Source: Nemertoderma westbladi
Taxonomy: Eukaryota > Xenacoelomorpha > Nemertodermatida > Nemertodermatidae
DNA: 36,500 bases
Reading direction: 5' to 3'
NCBI GenBank assembly: GCA_032718475.1
Contig: JAUCBJ010000453.1
Span: forward strand, 1-36,500
The notes under the pieces were generated by a model. It worked only from the letters and a program-made list of their open reading frames with translations. It was not told the origin of the DNA and searched no databases. Made by a program: the position numbers and the translations under genes. Below are positions 1-9,928 of this stretch, piece after piece. Positions within the stretch are counted from its first letter, which is position 1; each line of letters begins with the position of its first letter.

Positions 1-1061
1 CCCCCTATTAACTTTCTAAATTTTGATTTCGAGCGAATCCGACCGACGGTTTTCGAGTTGGGCCCAATGGAACGTTTTAGAAATTTGAATTTCCCGCCAA
101 ACGCTACAGCCAAACTGGCAATAGATGGAGATTAGCGGCCAACGGGATCGCGTAGGGGGTATAGATGTTAGTCCAGCTCATTCTTTTTTTGGAACGACTC
201 GACCTATAGGGGCCGATCGGTAGCTGATCGAACACGATCTTTACGATCTTTGAGCGAAATACGACCGGAAGGAGTGGGAATTTGGGAAAAGTTTGAAAGT
301 AGAAAATGTTCCTCACCCCCGAATTATGCTAGACGGACCCGATAAAAATTTGAAAAAAATTAATTCTAGGGGGTCTACGGGGCCAACGAAGCTTTCCGAT
401 TGGACGATATTATTTTCGCCTATTACTACGGGAAGGAACGGTTTTAAGTTAAAACATGTACAAGAGATATGGTCGGGAGGCTCGAGCTCTATCCAACGGA
501 AGCGGTTCCGGAATCGTAAATTAAGAAGTTCTAGAGATATAGAGGAAAATTAACGAGTCGTTAAAAAATGCAGTAATTAGCAATTAGCGCTAATTAAGAG
601 CGAATTAATTAGTCGAATCGCGAAATTAACGGTGCCAATCGATGGGAAACAACGAGAGGAGCTCGCCAATTTTTTAAATTTTTGAAAAGACCCAGCGGAA
701 GCCGAGATAAATGGATTTTCGTAAAATCGGGGTCCCGACCACCTAGTCAAATATCGGAGGCGAATCACCACCTTTGGGAAATAGGCGAAAATATACCGAA
801 AAAGCAAAACGAGCGATATTGATTTAAAATTCGAAACTTTTTGGTCGACACGGGCTCGCTAGTGGATGATATTCACTATTTTAGTCAATTTATCCGAAAG
901 GGTCATTTTTATGATCTTTGATCATGATCTTTATGATCTTTGGCCTAAAGCATGGAATAAGAGTATTCTTATATTAAATTGTAATTCGTACATTATAAGC
1001 AAAGTCTATGGGGACATTGTCAGACATACTTTAAAATTTATCTTTGAAATTTAAATCATTT
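1..1061. other. Unassigned non-coding DNA
   Basis: I see no gene here. The open frames are short, lack recognisable motifs and have no splice-site context. The first 860 bases are richer in CG dinucleotides and in phrases such as gatcgg and ggggcc than the AT-rich stretch after them, so they may be old repeat material, but I cannot name a family. Confidence 0.5.
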
Positions 1062-1092
1062 GTTCACCCAGCCATGCAATGGCTGGGTGAAC
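1062..1092. repeat. Perfect 14-bp inverted repeat, 3-nt loop
   Basis: Positions 1062-1075 and 1079-1092 are perfect reverse complements (GTTCACCCAGCCAT / ATGGCTGGGTGAAC) around a GCA loop. The flanks show no gene to terminate and no T-run. It could be a transposon remnant, a small hairpin RNA or chance. Confidence 0.7.
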
Positions 1093-1141
1093 CACCAAAA
1101 TATTAAGAGATGAAATCCGCAAAGCCTTTAAATACATTATA

Positions 1142-1643
1142 GGGTGGTGGGTGGGGCTAGTGGTTAGTGTTTATACATAGTTAGTTAATGATTGTATATG
1201 ATTGTATATGTATATGATTGTATATATAGCGAGTTGTTAAAAAAGGGAATGGATATAACTTTATGTTACAAAAGACTATGAATTTAGATCTATCGAGTTA
1301 CGAATATACACTATCGCCACGTTTTAGCGTAGCGTAGGGGAGGAATACAATTAGTTGGAATCTATGTATTGGGAATATAGCGGAACAACTATGTACGAGA
1401 TACTTCTTCGACTAATAGAACAATAACTATAGCTCTTTAAACTAATTCTAGAACTACATTTACCTACTAAAAAAACAATTAAATATAAATAATAATAATA
1501 ATAATAATACAAATTAATAATACTAATTAATGAAAAATAAATGATAAAAAAACTATCATCACTGGATGATAGAGGATGTTTTTTAACCGCCGCAAGGCGG
1601 AAAAGGGCTTTAGCCCTCACTAACCACTACCACCGCCTCACCC
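1142..1643. repeat. Possible short element with imperfect terminal inverted repeats
   Basis: The left end (1142-1169) and the reverse complement of the right end (1618-1643) both begin GGGTG and both finish with TAGTGGTTAGTG, with a small length difference in the GC-rich middle. The interior is AT-rich and includes small perfect hairpins near the right end (about 1552-1617). I could not find a target-site duplication, so this is only a candidate MITE. An alternative is two tRNA-like SINE heads in opposite orientation, because GGCTAGTGGTTAG resembles an A box. Confidence 0.3.
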
Positions 1644-2044
1644 AATTCAATAAACGGGGAACTATATACGGAAAAGGTTTCGCAAACTTTCACGCTCGAG
1701 GCGGGACCAGTCACGTCTATACGTTTATCGGGATTTACGATGAAGAGAAGTCTAGAATGCGGTTACAGAAGCAGTTGGACGAAAGAGATACGGAATTAGC
1801 AATGATGGGGCTCAGTCGAGTGTTCAGCAGCCTTCAGAAGAACCTTATCCTATCCCGACAACATCTGACTAGTCAACATAAACATTTGTACTCGGACTTT
1901 CTCATATCTTTGAGTAACAATCGGTATATCCAGTGGTGGTCGGTTATGCAATGCAGTGCAATGGTAGCGATCGGGTGCGGACAGGTGTTTGTTATTCGTA
2001 GAATGTTTAGAGAGCGTTTGGACACGGCTAACCCGCGGTGTTAG
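1541..2044 (+). CDS. p24/TMED-like C-terminal fragment, possible pseudogene or single exon
   Basis: This is a 167-codon open frame. Its first third overlaps the candidate repeat at 1142-1643, so the ATG at 1541 is probably not the biological start. The part from about 1680 onward looks like the C-terminal half of an emp24/gp25L/p24 cargo receptor of the early secretory pathway: a charged helical stretch with heptad-like spacing (about residues 70-125), a tryptophan-rich boundary (QWWSVMQ), one hydrophobic segment, then a short basic tail with aromatic and arginine residues (IRRMF). That order is typical of p24 proteins. The GOLD domain that should precede it was not found, and no convincing splice acceptor was seen, so it may be a last exon, a retrocopy or a decayed copy. 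The family call rests on pattern recognition only. Confidence 0.4.
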   Translation: MIKKLSSLDDRGCFLTAARRKRALALTNHYHRLTQFNKRGTIYGKGFANFHARGGTSHVYTFIGIYDEEKSRMRLQKQLDERDTELAMMGLSRVFSSLQKNLILSRQHLTSQHKHLYSDFLISLSNNRYIQWWSVMQCSAMVAIGCGQVFVIRRMFRERLDTANPRC

Positions 2045-2946
2045 AAAGTTAGGGATCTCCTACAGTACATACGGATGTACACTATCCTAATGTCCCGAAA
2101 GCCACAAAAACATTAGGAAATGCTAATGTGAAGCTAATAGTCTAGTAAAAGTTATTTTTTAATTTCAAGTCTGGTGAAAGGTATTATACTTTATATTGGA
2201 TATATTTCACATGAAATTAGCGAACGATTGTAATGTTCCTACAGTAATGGTAACTGACAGCTGCTGGGTTATGTTGTTGCGCACTGACGGCGATAGAGAG
2301 ATGCAGTCCTTTTTATTTGATTTATGTACTACAGTACTTCCATACTTTTTAACCCACTGCAGTACTTAGGTCCTACTACTATTAAACAAATGCAACCCAA
2401 TATTACTTGTTGTCAGTTGACTGTGGGGCAACCAAAGAAGTAAGCGAGTTTTGCAAACTGGGGTATTATAGTAATTTAAGGGATGAGGGGAAGTCTATCT
2501 ATACCTTACGATCAATTAATTATACTCAGGCCAAAATTTTATAGTTTTTAAAGGTGGGCAGTACCAAAACGCGCCGCTAAAGGCGTAGCAAAGGTAGTTA
2601 TAAATAAGAAACTATCGCATGAATCATATTTAAAAGTATATAATGTTATTAGCGGGCATTACGAAAACATCTAAAGATTTGAATCGAATTTGGGCAATTC
2701 CCACCAATCAATAAAGGACATCTCGATTTTTGAATGTTTTTCTATAAGTTTACGAAAATACTTGAATTTTTGACATCTGATTGCTTTGAATAAATGCGAC
2801 AATTTATTAAAATTTCAGAATATCGCAAATACTCTGCATTGGGAAACGTTAGGCCTATTCTTCTTACACAGTTGACTTTTAAAAAGGTGTCGGACGTTAC
2901 CAAAATAGGACACTTTTTATTGTACATATTTTATTTTTGATTTTAG
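2045..2946. other. Intergenic, no gene seen
   Basis: AT-rich DNA with palindromic phrases such as TACAGTA and one TAGGCCTA (near 2851). No open frame shows family features. Confidence 0.5.
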
Positions 2947-3885
2947 AATGCTACGCCGGGTTCATTGTGTCAAGTACCATGCACACATCTCCAACCAGAC
3001 ACTATATAACATTGGAGGTCTCTCATTGGTTCCCCCAAGCTTGACACTAGAACGAAGTCGCCTCCGCTTTGCAGGACATTGCTTTCGCCGTGAGGACCAG
3101 CCAGTGCATAATCTTGTATTTTGGCAGCCTCATGGAGTGAATAAGCATGGTGGACAGCCAATGACTTTCTTGAGATGCATCTTAAAGGAAACTGGCCTTG
3201 AAGATGCGGATGATCTAGCAAATGTCATGGGTGATAGGGAGTTGTGGCGGCGCAATTTGTCCGGCACAGCATTCTTAAAAATGCAGCTGCAATGCTGCAT
3301 GCCGATCCTAGTAGTAGTAATATTTTTTATTGCAATTAATGCCGAAGGTATGTTGTTATTGTTGGGCTCAAATTGCACTGCAGATCTTTTGAACCCGACA
3401 TTTGCAATTCAAAGTTGTGCGGAAACGTGTCGGACGTTTCGTGTTAGATCTTACATAAAAATTAGCAATATTTAGCCACCTCTGTCGGATTTATGTTTCG
3501 TCTTTGGAATGAACTCTAGATATAAGTAGAACCGCCTTCCTCTGCAGATTCCGAATCTGAAAACATTTTAAATAAGAGTGAGTGACCAAGAAGTGGCAAA
3601 GATATTATCAAAATACTAAGGTGTGAATTTTGAGTCGTAAATCGCAATTATTGAAAACTATTTTTATTTTTTTATTTATGCATTTTATTATTGAAAATCA
3701 TATAATAGTGTCGGACGTTACAGGTGTCGGACGTTGCTAAACTCCAATCACTGAAATCACAGCCTTTATGGTAGCCTGTATTGCTATAAATGGCACAAAA
3801 GACGCCATCTATTTTCATTTCGATATGGTTTGCCAAACAATAGAGAAGTAATTGAGAATAAATGTCTAAAAAAGCGTCGGTCGTT
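2886..3885. repeat. Dispersed cluster of the 12-mer GTGTCGGACGTT
   Basis: The exact 12-mer occurs four times on the plus strand, near 2887, 3427, 3707 and 3724, with a variant (GCGTCGGTCGTT) near 3874. The copies lie on both sides of the LINE-A fragment, so they belong to the DNA LINE-A inserted into. A 12-mer repeated this often in 1 kb is not expected by chance. The flanks of the copies differ, so it is a short dispersed motif, not a tandem array. Confidence 0.7.
2947..3319 (+). mobile_element. 5'-truncated LINE-A fragment (3' end of ORF2 plus tail)
   Basis: This matches the last part of the nearly complete LINE-A at 11014-14600 on the opposite strand, from AGAATGCTACGCCGGGTTCA to the 3' tail of TAG repeats at 3309-3319. 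The frame encodes the reverse-transcriptase C-terminal segment (RLRFAGHCFRREDQPVHNLV, then GGQPMTFLR, then DRELWRR), typical of RTE/I/jockey-like non-LTR elements. The open frame runs on past the element to 3475 by chance. Flanking AT-rich DNA hides any exact target-site duplication. It is a dead insertion. Confidence 0.85.
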
Positions 3886-4396
3886 ACAATTGGGTACAGG
3901 TAGCTTTTAATGCTTATTGTATGAGAAGCGTTCTGTTTACGACAGAGTGTCGAAAGACTGTCGGTTGTCTGTTGTCGATTGCCTGCACTCGGTTGTCTGC
4001 TCTGCCAAAATAAATATAAATTCAATCACTATAATATCTACATTTTCCCATTGGCAAGTCAAGTGTTCTTATTCTATATTAATAACAGGTATTACAGTGT
4101 TGGAGTCAATGGCTTCTATGTCCTACTCAATTTATCGATTATACTCAATGTTTTGAGTTTATTGTTTTCCTTAAAGTTACCCACTCTTCTACACATGTGT
4201 GAAAGTCAAAGCCAAGCTAACATTAAAGCATAGAACATCGCCGTGACTGTCACAAAAGTCGACAATGTGTCTATAGTGGATGCGGAACTAGAACAATTGC
4301 CCCCTGATATCTTACTTAAACACAATATTTTTAAACCTTGTATTTTAACAGGATTTATATAATAAATAATTTTACAGGGCGTTCGCGTTCCTTGTA
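3320..4396. other. Intergenic DNA, no gene seen
   Basis: AT-rich sequence holding part of the GTGTCGGACGTT cluster. Several overlapping short open frames between 3672 and 4233 have no motif, membrane topology or splice context that I recognise. Confidence 0.5.
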
Positions 4397-4399
4397 TAA

Positions 4400-5395
4400 G
4401 GGGTCATCCATAAATGACGTCACGCTGGACAGGGGGGGGGGGGTTTGGTATTTCGTGACGATTTGTGACGAGGGGGAGGGGGGGTGTCCGCAATATCGTG
4501 ACGTCACATTATAAGTTTCCGATAAAATTACTGTATATATATTAAATACATAACGTGTATACTTGTATACTATTACGTGTATACTATTAACGTGTTTACT
4601 ATTAAACTATTACCTCTTCCAATGATAACCATTAAAATCTTACCTTACGACCTCTACTGCCCTTCCATAATTGGTAAAATTAGAGAGCGTGTTTGTAAAG
4701 AATGTCATCTTTTTGCATCGAAATTTTTACTAAAAATCTTACATCCCTTCATGGTAGCGGTAGTTCCAAAACCCGTTTTGATTATCAATCCCCTGCGACT
4801 ACTACTAGGATCGGCATGCTGCATTGCAGCTGCATTTTTAAGAATGCTGTGCCGGCTTGTCGACAAAATTGCGCCGCCACAACTCCCTATCACCCATGAC
4901 ATTTGCTAGATCATCCGCATCTTCAAGGCCAGTGTCCTTTAAGATGCGTCTCAAGAAAGTCATGGGCTGACCACCATGCTTATTCACTCCATGAGGCTGC
5001 CAAAGTACAAGATTATGCACTGGCTGGTCCTCACGGCGAAAGCAATGTCCTGCAAAGCGGAGGCCGATCCCCTGCGAACACATACCCAGTAGCTGATGTC
5101 CCACCAATGGCCATTATAAGCATGACAGACCACCTGCAGTGCCCATGGGAGCATGTCTGAAAAACTCGTATTACTGTAATTTGTAATATTAGTTTATATC
5201 TATAGTTTATAGTTGACAAATTTATTCCAGATTTATTGTTCTAATAATATAAGAGTAATAATTTAATTTTATATAGTGTGACGTGACATTGGGGAGGGGG
5301 GGGGGGGTAGCCATTTCGTGACGATTTGTGACGAAAGGGGGGGAGGGGGGTCAAAAATGTCTTTAAAAAACGTGACGTCATTTATGGATGGCCCC
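4400..5395. mobile_element. PIF/Harbinger-like non-autonomous element, TSD TAA
   Basis: The left end GGGGTCATCCATAAATGACG (from 4400) is the reverse complement, with one mismatch, of the right end at 5376-5395. The inverted repeats continue into subterminal blocks with G-runs and the phrase TTTCGTGACGATTTGTGACGA on both sides. TAA is present on both flanks (4397-4399 and 5396-5398). A 3-bp TAA duplication with GG-starting ends fits the PIF/Harbinger superfamily. There is no transposase; most of the middle is a LINE-A insertion. Without that, the element is about 0.7 kb, a MITE. Confidence 0.8.
4799..5066 (-). mobile_element. 5'-truncated LINE-A fragment with 11-bp TSD
   Basis: Reading the minus strand, this encodes the same RT C-terminus as the other LINE-A copies (RLRFAGHCFRREDQ... 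to DRELWRRNF) and ends in the same 3' tail (CTACTACT on the plus strand at 4799). It is flanked by the exact direct repeat ATCCCCTGCGA at 4788-4798 and 5067-5077, so both ends of the insertion are fixed to the base. It lies wholly inside the Harbinger-like element, so it is the younger of the two. Confidence 0.92.
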
Positions 5396-5790
5396 TAATG
5401 TGAAATTGTGCTACTTATATAATAGGCCTACTTGTACTAGAAAGTCAGCAATCTGCCTGTAAACAAGACTGCCTTTGGATCAAATTACCCACGATATATT
5501 AAATTAGTTGGTATAATAATAATATATACAGTATATACTACAAATAAAATCAATAATTGCATTACATTCCATCATTATGAGGGAAAATAAATTAAAATCT
5601 TTACATAAAAAAATGGAGTGGTACATAGAGACAGGGGGGGGGGGGGGCGACTTGATGCAAATCGGTGAACGTGTCAAACACGAAACGCCGGAAGCAACCC
5701 GAATATTGGCTGTTACCTATAAGGTATGTATGGCGCCACAATACCTCCCATGGTTGAATACTCCTGAACAATCAACCCCTTTCTATACTC
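5396..5790. other. Intergenic, no confident gene; G homopolymer
   Basis: The 90-codon frame starting at 5577 is interrupted by a G homopolymer around 5634-5647. One stretch before AAGGTATGT (near 5720) looks like an exon-donor boundary, but I found no partner exon and no family, so I do not call a gene. Confidence 0.4.
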
Positions 5791-5897
5791 CCCCAGCAGA
5801 ATCCAGGTCCCCATTGTACCGCCGGGTTTGTGTAGGCATTAATGTCTAAAAGTGGATACGACAATCCGAAATTTACACAGCCTTTAGTAGGAATTGT
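5791..5897 (-). mobile_element. Decayed fragment of the tRNA-derived SINE seen at 15425-15673
   Basis: This aligns along its length with about 15499-15615. Shared landmarks in the same order are CCAGGTNCCCATT, ACCGC(C/T)GGGTT, GTAGGCA(T/A)TAATGTCTAAA and ACAGCCTTTAGT. The tRNA-like head and the 3' tail are missing or unrecognisable. It shows that the SINE is a multi-copy family in this genome. Confidence 0.7.
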
Positions 5898-5944
5898 GTG
5901 TTAGAGGCATCGCTCACTAATCGTGGCTCACCCCACATTGTAAT

Positions 5945-6075
5945 ATTATTAAACGCCGGGCGTTTATTCGGGGAAGGCGTTTAAGTTGCTAATTGTTAAG
6001 GGGGGGTGTTTATTCGAAGGGGAGCGGGGGGGGGGGGGGGGGGGGGGGCTTCTTATTCGAATAAATACGATATAG
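5945..6075. repeat. Unclassified repeat with 23-bp G homopolymer
   Basis: Contains the short palindrome AAACGCC-G-GGCGTTT (about 5952-5966), two phrases GTTTATTCG, a run of 23 G at 6026-6048, and a complementary-looking TTATTCGAATAAATA. It looks like the remains of a MITE, but I see no clean ends. Confidence 0.4.
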
Positions 6076-6080
6076 AGTAC

Positions 6081-6730
6081 CGGTTGATAAAAATCATGAT
6101 TTTTTTTATTTAAAAAAATATTTTTTAGTTAAATTAAATTTTATTTGAAAACATTGTCAAGGCTTCTGGCTTCATCAATGCACTAAATGTTTAAACAGGA
6201 TCACGAACCCGATCCCGAAAAACCGGGATCCCAGTGAAAAATCCAATCACGGTCCCGACCGTTTTGGAACGGGATCGCGAATTATATATAGTTAAGTAAA
6301 TTTTTTGAATATCTAAAAATATGTTCCAGCAAAATGGGAATGTTTTAATTAGGCCTATTTATAAACTAAGTCACTAAATCTTTCCAATCCCGATCCCGAA
6401 AATGGGATCCTAAGAGCGCTAATCCCGGTCCCGATCCCGGAAATCCCGAAAAGTCTTATCCCGTTTAAACACTACAACGTACCTTCTTAAATATTCGAAT
6501 ATAAACCAAATAAGCAACACAATGAATAGGACTACAAACTACAACTTTTTGAATTTGAATCATTTATTAATAATCAATAATGCAATGTTTCTCCTTCCTT
6601 TTAAAGCACGGTTGATAAAATTCTTCATATAAAAAAATTAAAAAAATTGGATTTTTTTGAATTTATATGTCATTTAAATCATGATTTAAATCAATGACAT
6701 AAATCAAATGATTTAAATCAAACAACCCTG
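6081..6730. mobile_element. hAT-like non-autonomous element (outer)
   Basis: The right end reads AATCAAACAACCCTG, whose reverse complement is CAGGGTTG followed by TTTGATTTAAATCA. The left end reads CGGTTGATAAAAATCATG, a shortened version of the same. It is flanked by TAGAGTAC (6073-6080) and CAGAGTAC (6731-6738), an 8-bp duplication with one mismatch. CAGGG ends and 8-bp duplications are hallmarks of hAT elements. No transposase is present. A second copy of the GGTTGATAAAA motif near 6611 suggests internal duplication. Confidence 0.6.
6197..6462. mobile_element. hAT-like MITE nested inside the outer hAT-like element
   Basis: It is flanked on both sides by the 8-bp sequence GTTTAAAC (6189-6196 and 6463-6470). 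The subterminal regions carry several inverted and direct copies of GGGATC / GATCCCGAAA, arranged symmetrically, as hAT transposase-binding regions often are. The internal part is AT-rich and non-coding. Because GTTTAAAC is itself palindromic, the exact ends could be shifted by a base or two. Confidence 0.6.
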
Positions 6731-6929
6731 CAGAGTACACCTCCACCTGCCATATGGTAATTATTTAATTGATCATATCTCGAGAGACTAATCATTGCTG
6801 AAAAAGGCTTCCTGTGTAATAATTGGCAAATGTATATTTGCAAGATAAATTGCAGATAACTGGACTTATACCACCTAGACTTATAAAGTAAAAGAGATCA
6901 GTAAGTCATTGAGACTTAGAATTAGGAAT

Positions 6930-8073
6930 TCAATAGGAATTCTTGCGGCCTTTCCGCTGTTTTGCTTTCTTTAATTTGCTTTTGAGTTTTTTCACCTTCC
7001 GTCTATGCAACCAGACAGGGTAGTTACCCTGGGCGTCCCTCATTGTGCGTCTATTATATTTCTTAGCACCGATATCGACTTCCATATCGTTACTCGGACC
7101 TCCCTCCAAGCGATCCGGCTCCGGTACGGGGGTACTCGATTCGTCGGTAGGCCCGAACGCTCCGGTTGAACGAACTTCCGTTAGAGATAATAAGTTAGTC
7201 ATTTCCTCGTCATTGTTATCAATCATAATGCCTAGAACGAATAAAATGATTAGTATCCTCTTACAGTGATTCACTTTACCGGTAGGTATTAGAAGATATG
7301 AAAATTTTGATGCCCAACCGCTAACGAATAGATCATTGCGGTGTGGTATCATCCTCCGAATGGGCTATTCGAGCATTGCACTGCGATATGCACAAAATGT
7401 TTTACTTTAGTTCCATACCCGGATATGTCATTCGGGTCATTAGTTCCATTGGGGTTAGGGGGTGTCAGTAGTTCTGTAAAAGTCAGGAAAGTCATTAGTA
7501 GTATAACTCAAATATAATTATATTATATAATATATTATATAAATCAAATAATATATTATATAAATCAAATATAAAGCTTCAATACGGCATGTAAAGGGTC
7601 CGGTTAGTAGCCACTTCTTAGAACTAGGCCTACTGAACCAATGAGGGCGGATTATAACTGACTAACTGACATTGGCATTAAACTGTTAAATAGTAGACAG
7701 GTAGGCCTAGATACCGAATGTCTGGTCACCAAAATTGAATAATGTGTACCCTGGTACCGGACCCGGACTACCGGCTGACCGGTCAGGTCATTGTCGTGTG
7801 TCCCCCCCCCCCCCCCCCCCCCCCCTCCTACATCCTACGCTGTTCTGGTAGACCTGTAGACTAAACTGATACGGTACGCCTAACAATATGACAATACAGC
7901 AATAAAATGATTAATAACCACTCCAGCAGTCACCACTCTGCCACTGCAGCAGCAGCATTATTAATAAACTTACCTAAAGTGGCCTTTAGTCTCTTGAGTT
8001 CCTTAGGCTTATATTTTTCTCTTTTAATTGCTCGCAACTTTCTCATCCGTTTACTTCGAATACTCTTCGCCAT
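6930..8073 (-). CDS. LLPH: LLP homologue (LLPH/LAPS18 family), two exons, complete
   Basis: The coding sequence is join(7974..8073, 6930..7231) on the minus strand and encodes 133 residues, close to the usual 120-130. Exon 1 starts at the ATG at 8071-8073 and encodes MAKSIRSKRMRKLRAIKREK, the family's very basic N-terminus. It ends before a GTAAGT donor in phase 1. Exon 2 begins after TTCGTTCTAG and restores the frame through a glycine codon. It carries an acidic spacer, the block MEVD...KYNRRT, the conserved GNYPVW motif and a lysine/arginine-rich tail, ending at TGA (6930-6932). LLPH proteins are small nucleolar/nuclear proteins linked to large ribosomal subunit assembly and, in Aplysia and mammals, to neuronal facilitation. 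Identification is from the conserved ends and the exon structure. No damage is seen, so the gene is probably functional. The 5' flank is shared with TMX2 (see the promoter entries). Confidence 0.9.
7232..7973 (-). other. LLPH intron
   Basis: 742-bp GT-AG intron between the two LLPH exons. It contains a run of 24 C at 7802-7825, an AT-rich tandem of ATATTATATAAATCAAAT-like units near 7510-7570, and two TAGGCCTA palindromes near 7630 and 7705. No gene is inside. Confidence 0.85.
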
Positions 8074-8205
8074 AATTCAGTAACTACAGAACTACAGAAC
8101 GAAGTTTTTCAGTAGGCCTACAGCTGTACACTGTACAGCTCAGTAATCTGATTTCTTGCTGAAATCCAGTATTATTCTGTTATTACAATGACAATCAGAT
8201 AATGT
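8074..8205 (-). promoter_or_regulatory. LLPH 5' flank, left half of a split divergent promoter
   Basis: 132 bp between the LLPH start codon and the TSD that bounds the transposon nest (TSD 8195-8205). It contains TAGGCCTA and the hairpin AGCTGTA-cactg-TACAGCT. There is no TATA box at a position I could defend. Before the nest inserted, this DNA adjoined the TMX2 5' flank at 28181. Confidence 0.55.
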
Positions 8206-8400
8206 GTTTGACTTTTCCACGTAGGTAGGTGTAGTTTACGCGTATACGCTACGCATGGCTACACGTAGCTGATGGAATGCTGTTTCGCGTTCGCGTAGGT
8301 AACCACTGAATTAATTGAATTAGAGCTTTCATTTAAGAGAGGTGAATTCAAATAAGATCAATACAGCAATATAATATGAAGTTGTTTGATATCTGGGCAC
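8206..8400 (+). repeat. Left terminal inverted repeat of the Mutator-like element
   Basis: It pairs with 28013-28169 in reverse complement. Identity is roughly three quarters by eye with several small gaps, so the element is old. It contains several ACGTAG / CTACG phrases. Confidence 0.75.
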
Positions 8401-9706
8401 GAGCTTACTTACATAATACTGATGCAATACAGACAGGGCCATAACGGACATGCGTCCAGTATATCGGGATAATACAGATACATAGTTATCCCGACCAATA
8501 ACCAGCTACTGTTATACCGGGCCCAGCCGACCCGTACCTCGCTATTAACAACCTATAAATTGGCTACTGATTTGTATCACTCAACCAGTAAAGATTTTAT
8601 GTGCGTGTAGGCCTACTTATTGTTGCCCGTATACAGTAGTACTCCTGTGGGTGATGTTCAATGTTCTCTTGTATATTTTATTTTATATGTCATACTGTAG
8701 ATTTTACCGTTATTGTTTATTTAAAGCTTCTCCATCTCCTCAGAATGACGAGAAAGATCAGATCATCACTGTGTTGCGCGAACCGCGCTCTGGTTGCGGT
8801 ACCAGGGAAGCTGACTCACGTCAATCTTGATGGATATCGGATATCCCTTGCCAACTCATGTTGAGCGATTGCCAAGCTATTTTCATATTTAGTGTGGGGC
8901 GAGCTACGAAAGTAGGTAACTGTATATTGATGCCTTGTCGTTGTAATACACAATGCATCAATATAGTTCAAAGTTTTGATAAAAACCGAATCATTCGGTC
9001 AATCATTGATGAAATTAAACCAAACCTGGTAAACATGTGGTATGTTAAAGGTTTCTAAATTGTACATAACAGACAGACTTCTATAGTTCCTCTGTCTGCC
9101 ACCAGGGGGCGAATTGACAGAAATGGAAAAGTAGCTGTAACTATAGAACCATAACCATCAGATTCCATCTAAATTTGGTAAGAGTGTCCTATGAGCATTG
9201 CTTAATAGAATAAGTAGGGAAGCAAACGATGATGTACTGTAGTACAGTAGAGCAAACATAAACAGTACTCTGATCACATCCAACTTTTCACGGGTTAAGC
9301 GTATCTCTTGCTGCTCGAAGCTCCATGCGTAATTACAATGTGGTAATAGTTATAGTAAATAAAGGACCCTACCATATTGTTACCAAAATGCCCAGTAAAG
9401 CTGTTAAGTTTAGAAATTATTCAACACCCCACCCCGGGAAGGGGGCTGAGAATGAGGATTGGAAAAAAATAAATAATATATTAATTGTAGACGGTACTAC
9501 TACACCCCCCTAGTATATTGTAACCGTTTGTAACCGCTGAACGCACTGTATTCAATAGTAAACCTTAACCAGAAGTATAATATCAGAAATTTTAGAGGAT
9601 TCATCATTTATTGCCATAACGGCCCTAACTAAGGGCCATTAATAGGGTGCGGTACAATAATGAGTAAGGGCGGTACATTAATGAGTAAGGGCGGTTATTA
9701 CATCCC
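8401..9706. other. Interior of the Mutator-like element, no gene
   Basis: Non-coding. Two short frames at 8661-8864 and 8858-9058 have no recognisable features. There is one CTCF-like motif at 9099-9112, the hairpin GGCCCT-aacta-AGGGCC at 9621-9637, and a 21-bp tandem duplication (GCGGTACAATAATGAGTAAG type) at about 9649-9690 just before LINE-B starts. Confidence 0.6.
9099..9112 (+). promoter_or_regulatory. CTCF-core-like motif
   Basis: CCACCAGGGGGCGA matches the animal CTCF core consensus (CCRSYAGRKGGCRS) at 13 of 14 positions. Whether this species' CTCF uses the same motif, or the site is bound, cannot be judged from sequence. Confidence 0.4.
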
Positions 9707-9928
9707 TGCACCAGCAACACAGAGCAACCAGCACAGACTGAGTGTAGACTGCTCTCCTGCACTATTATTTCCATAATGTTTACGGGATTTACCGGTAGAC
9801 CTAAGCAGATTTGTACAAGCAGTGTAGCTGTCAGATATACTGCTACTGTTCGTATAATTTTATATCTATATCAGTATATATAATTCGTATAAAGATAACT
9901 CAATTCTAACATCGCTCGCATTGCTAAA

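Noticed and set aside
577-807. 76-codon minus-strand frame
   Set aside because: No motif, short, and no splice signals or neighbouring exon.
1351-1620. 89-codon minus-strand frame with tyrosine run
   Set aside because: Low-complexity translation of an ATT/AAT microsatellite near 1489-1510.
4577-4909. 110-codon frame across the LINE-A junction inside the Harbinger-like MITE
   Set aside because: Chimeric of MITE and antisense LINE sequence; not a gene.
7045-7269. 74-codon plus-strand frame
   Set aside because: Antisense to LLPH exon 2.
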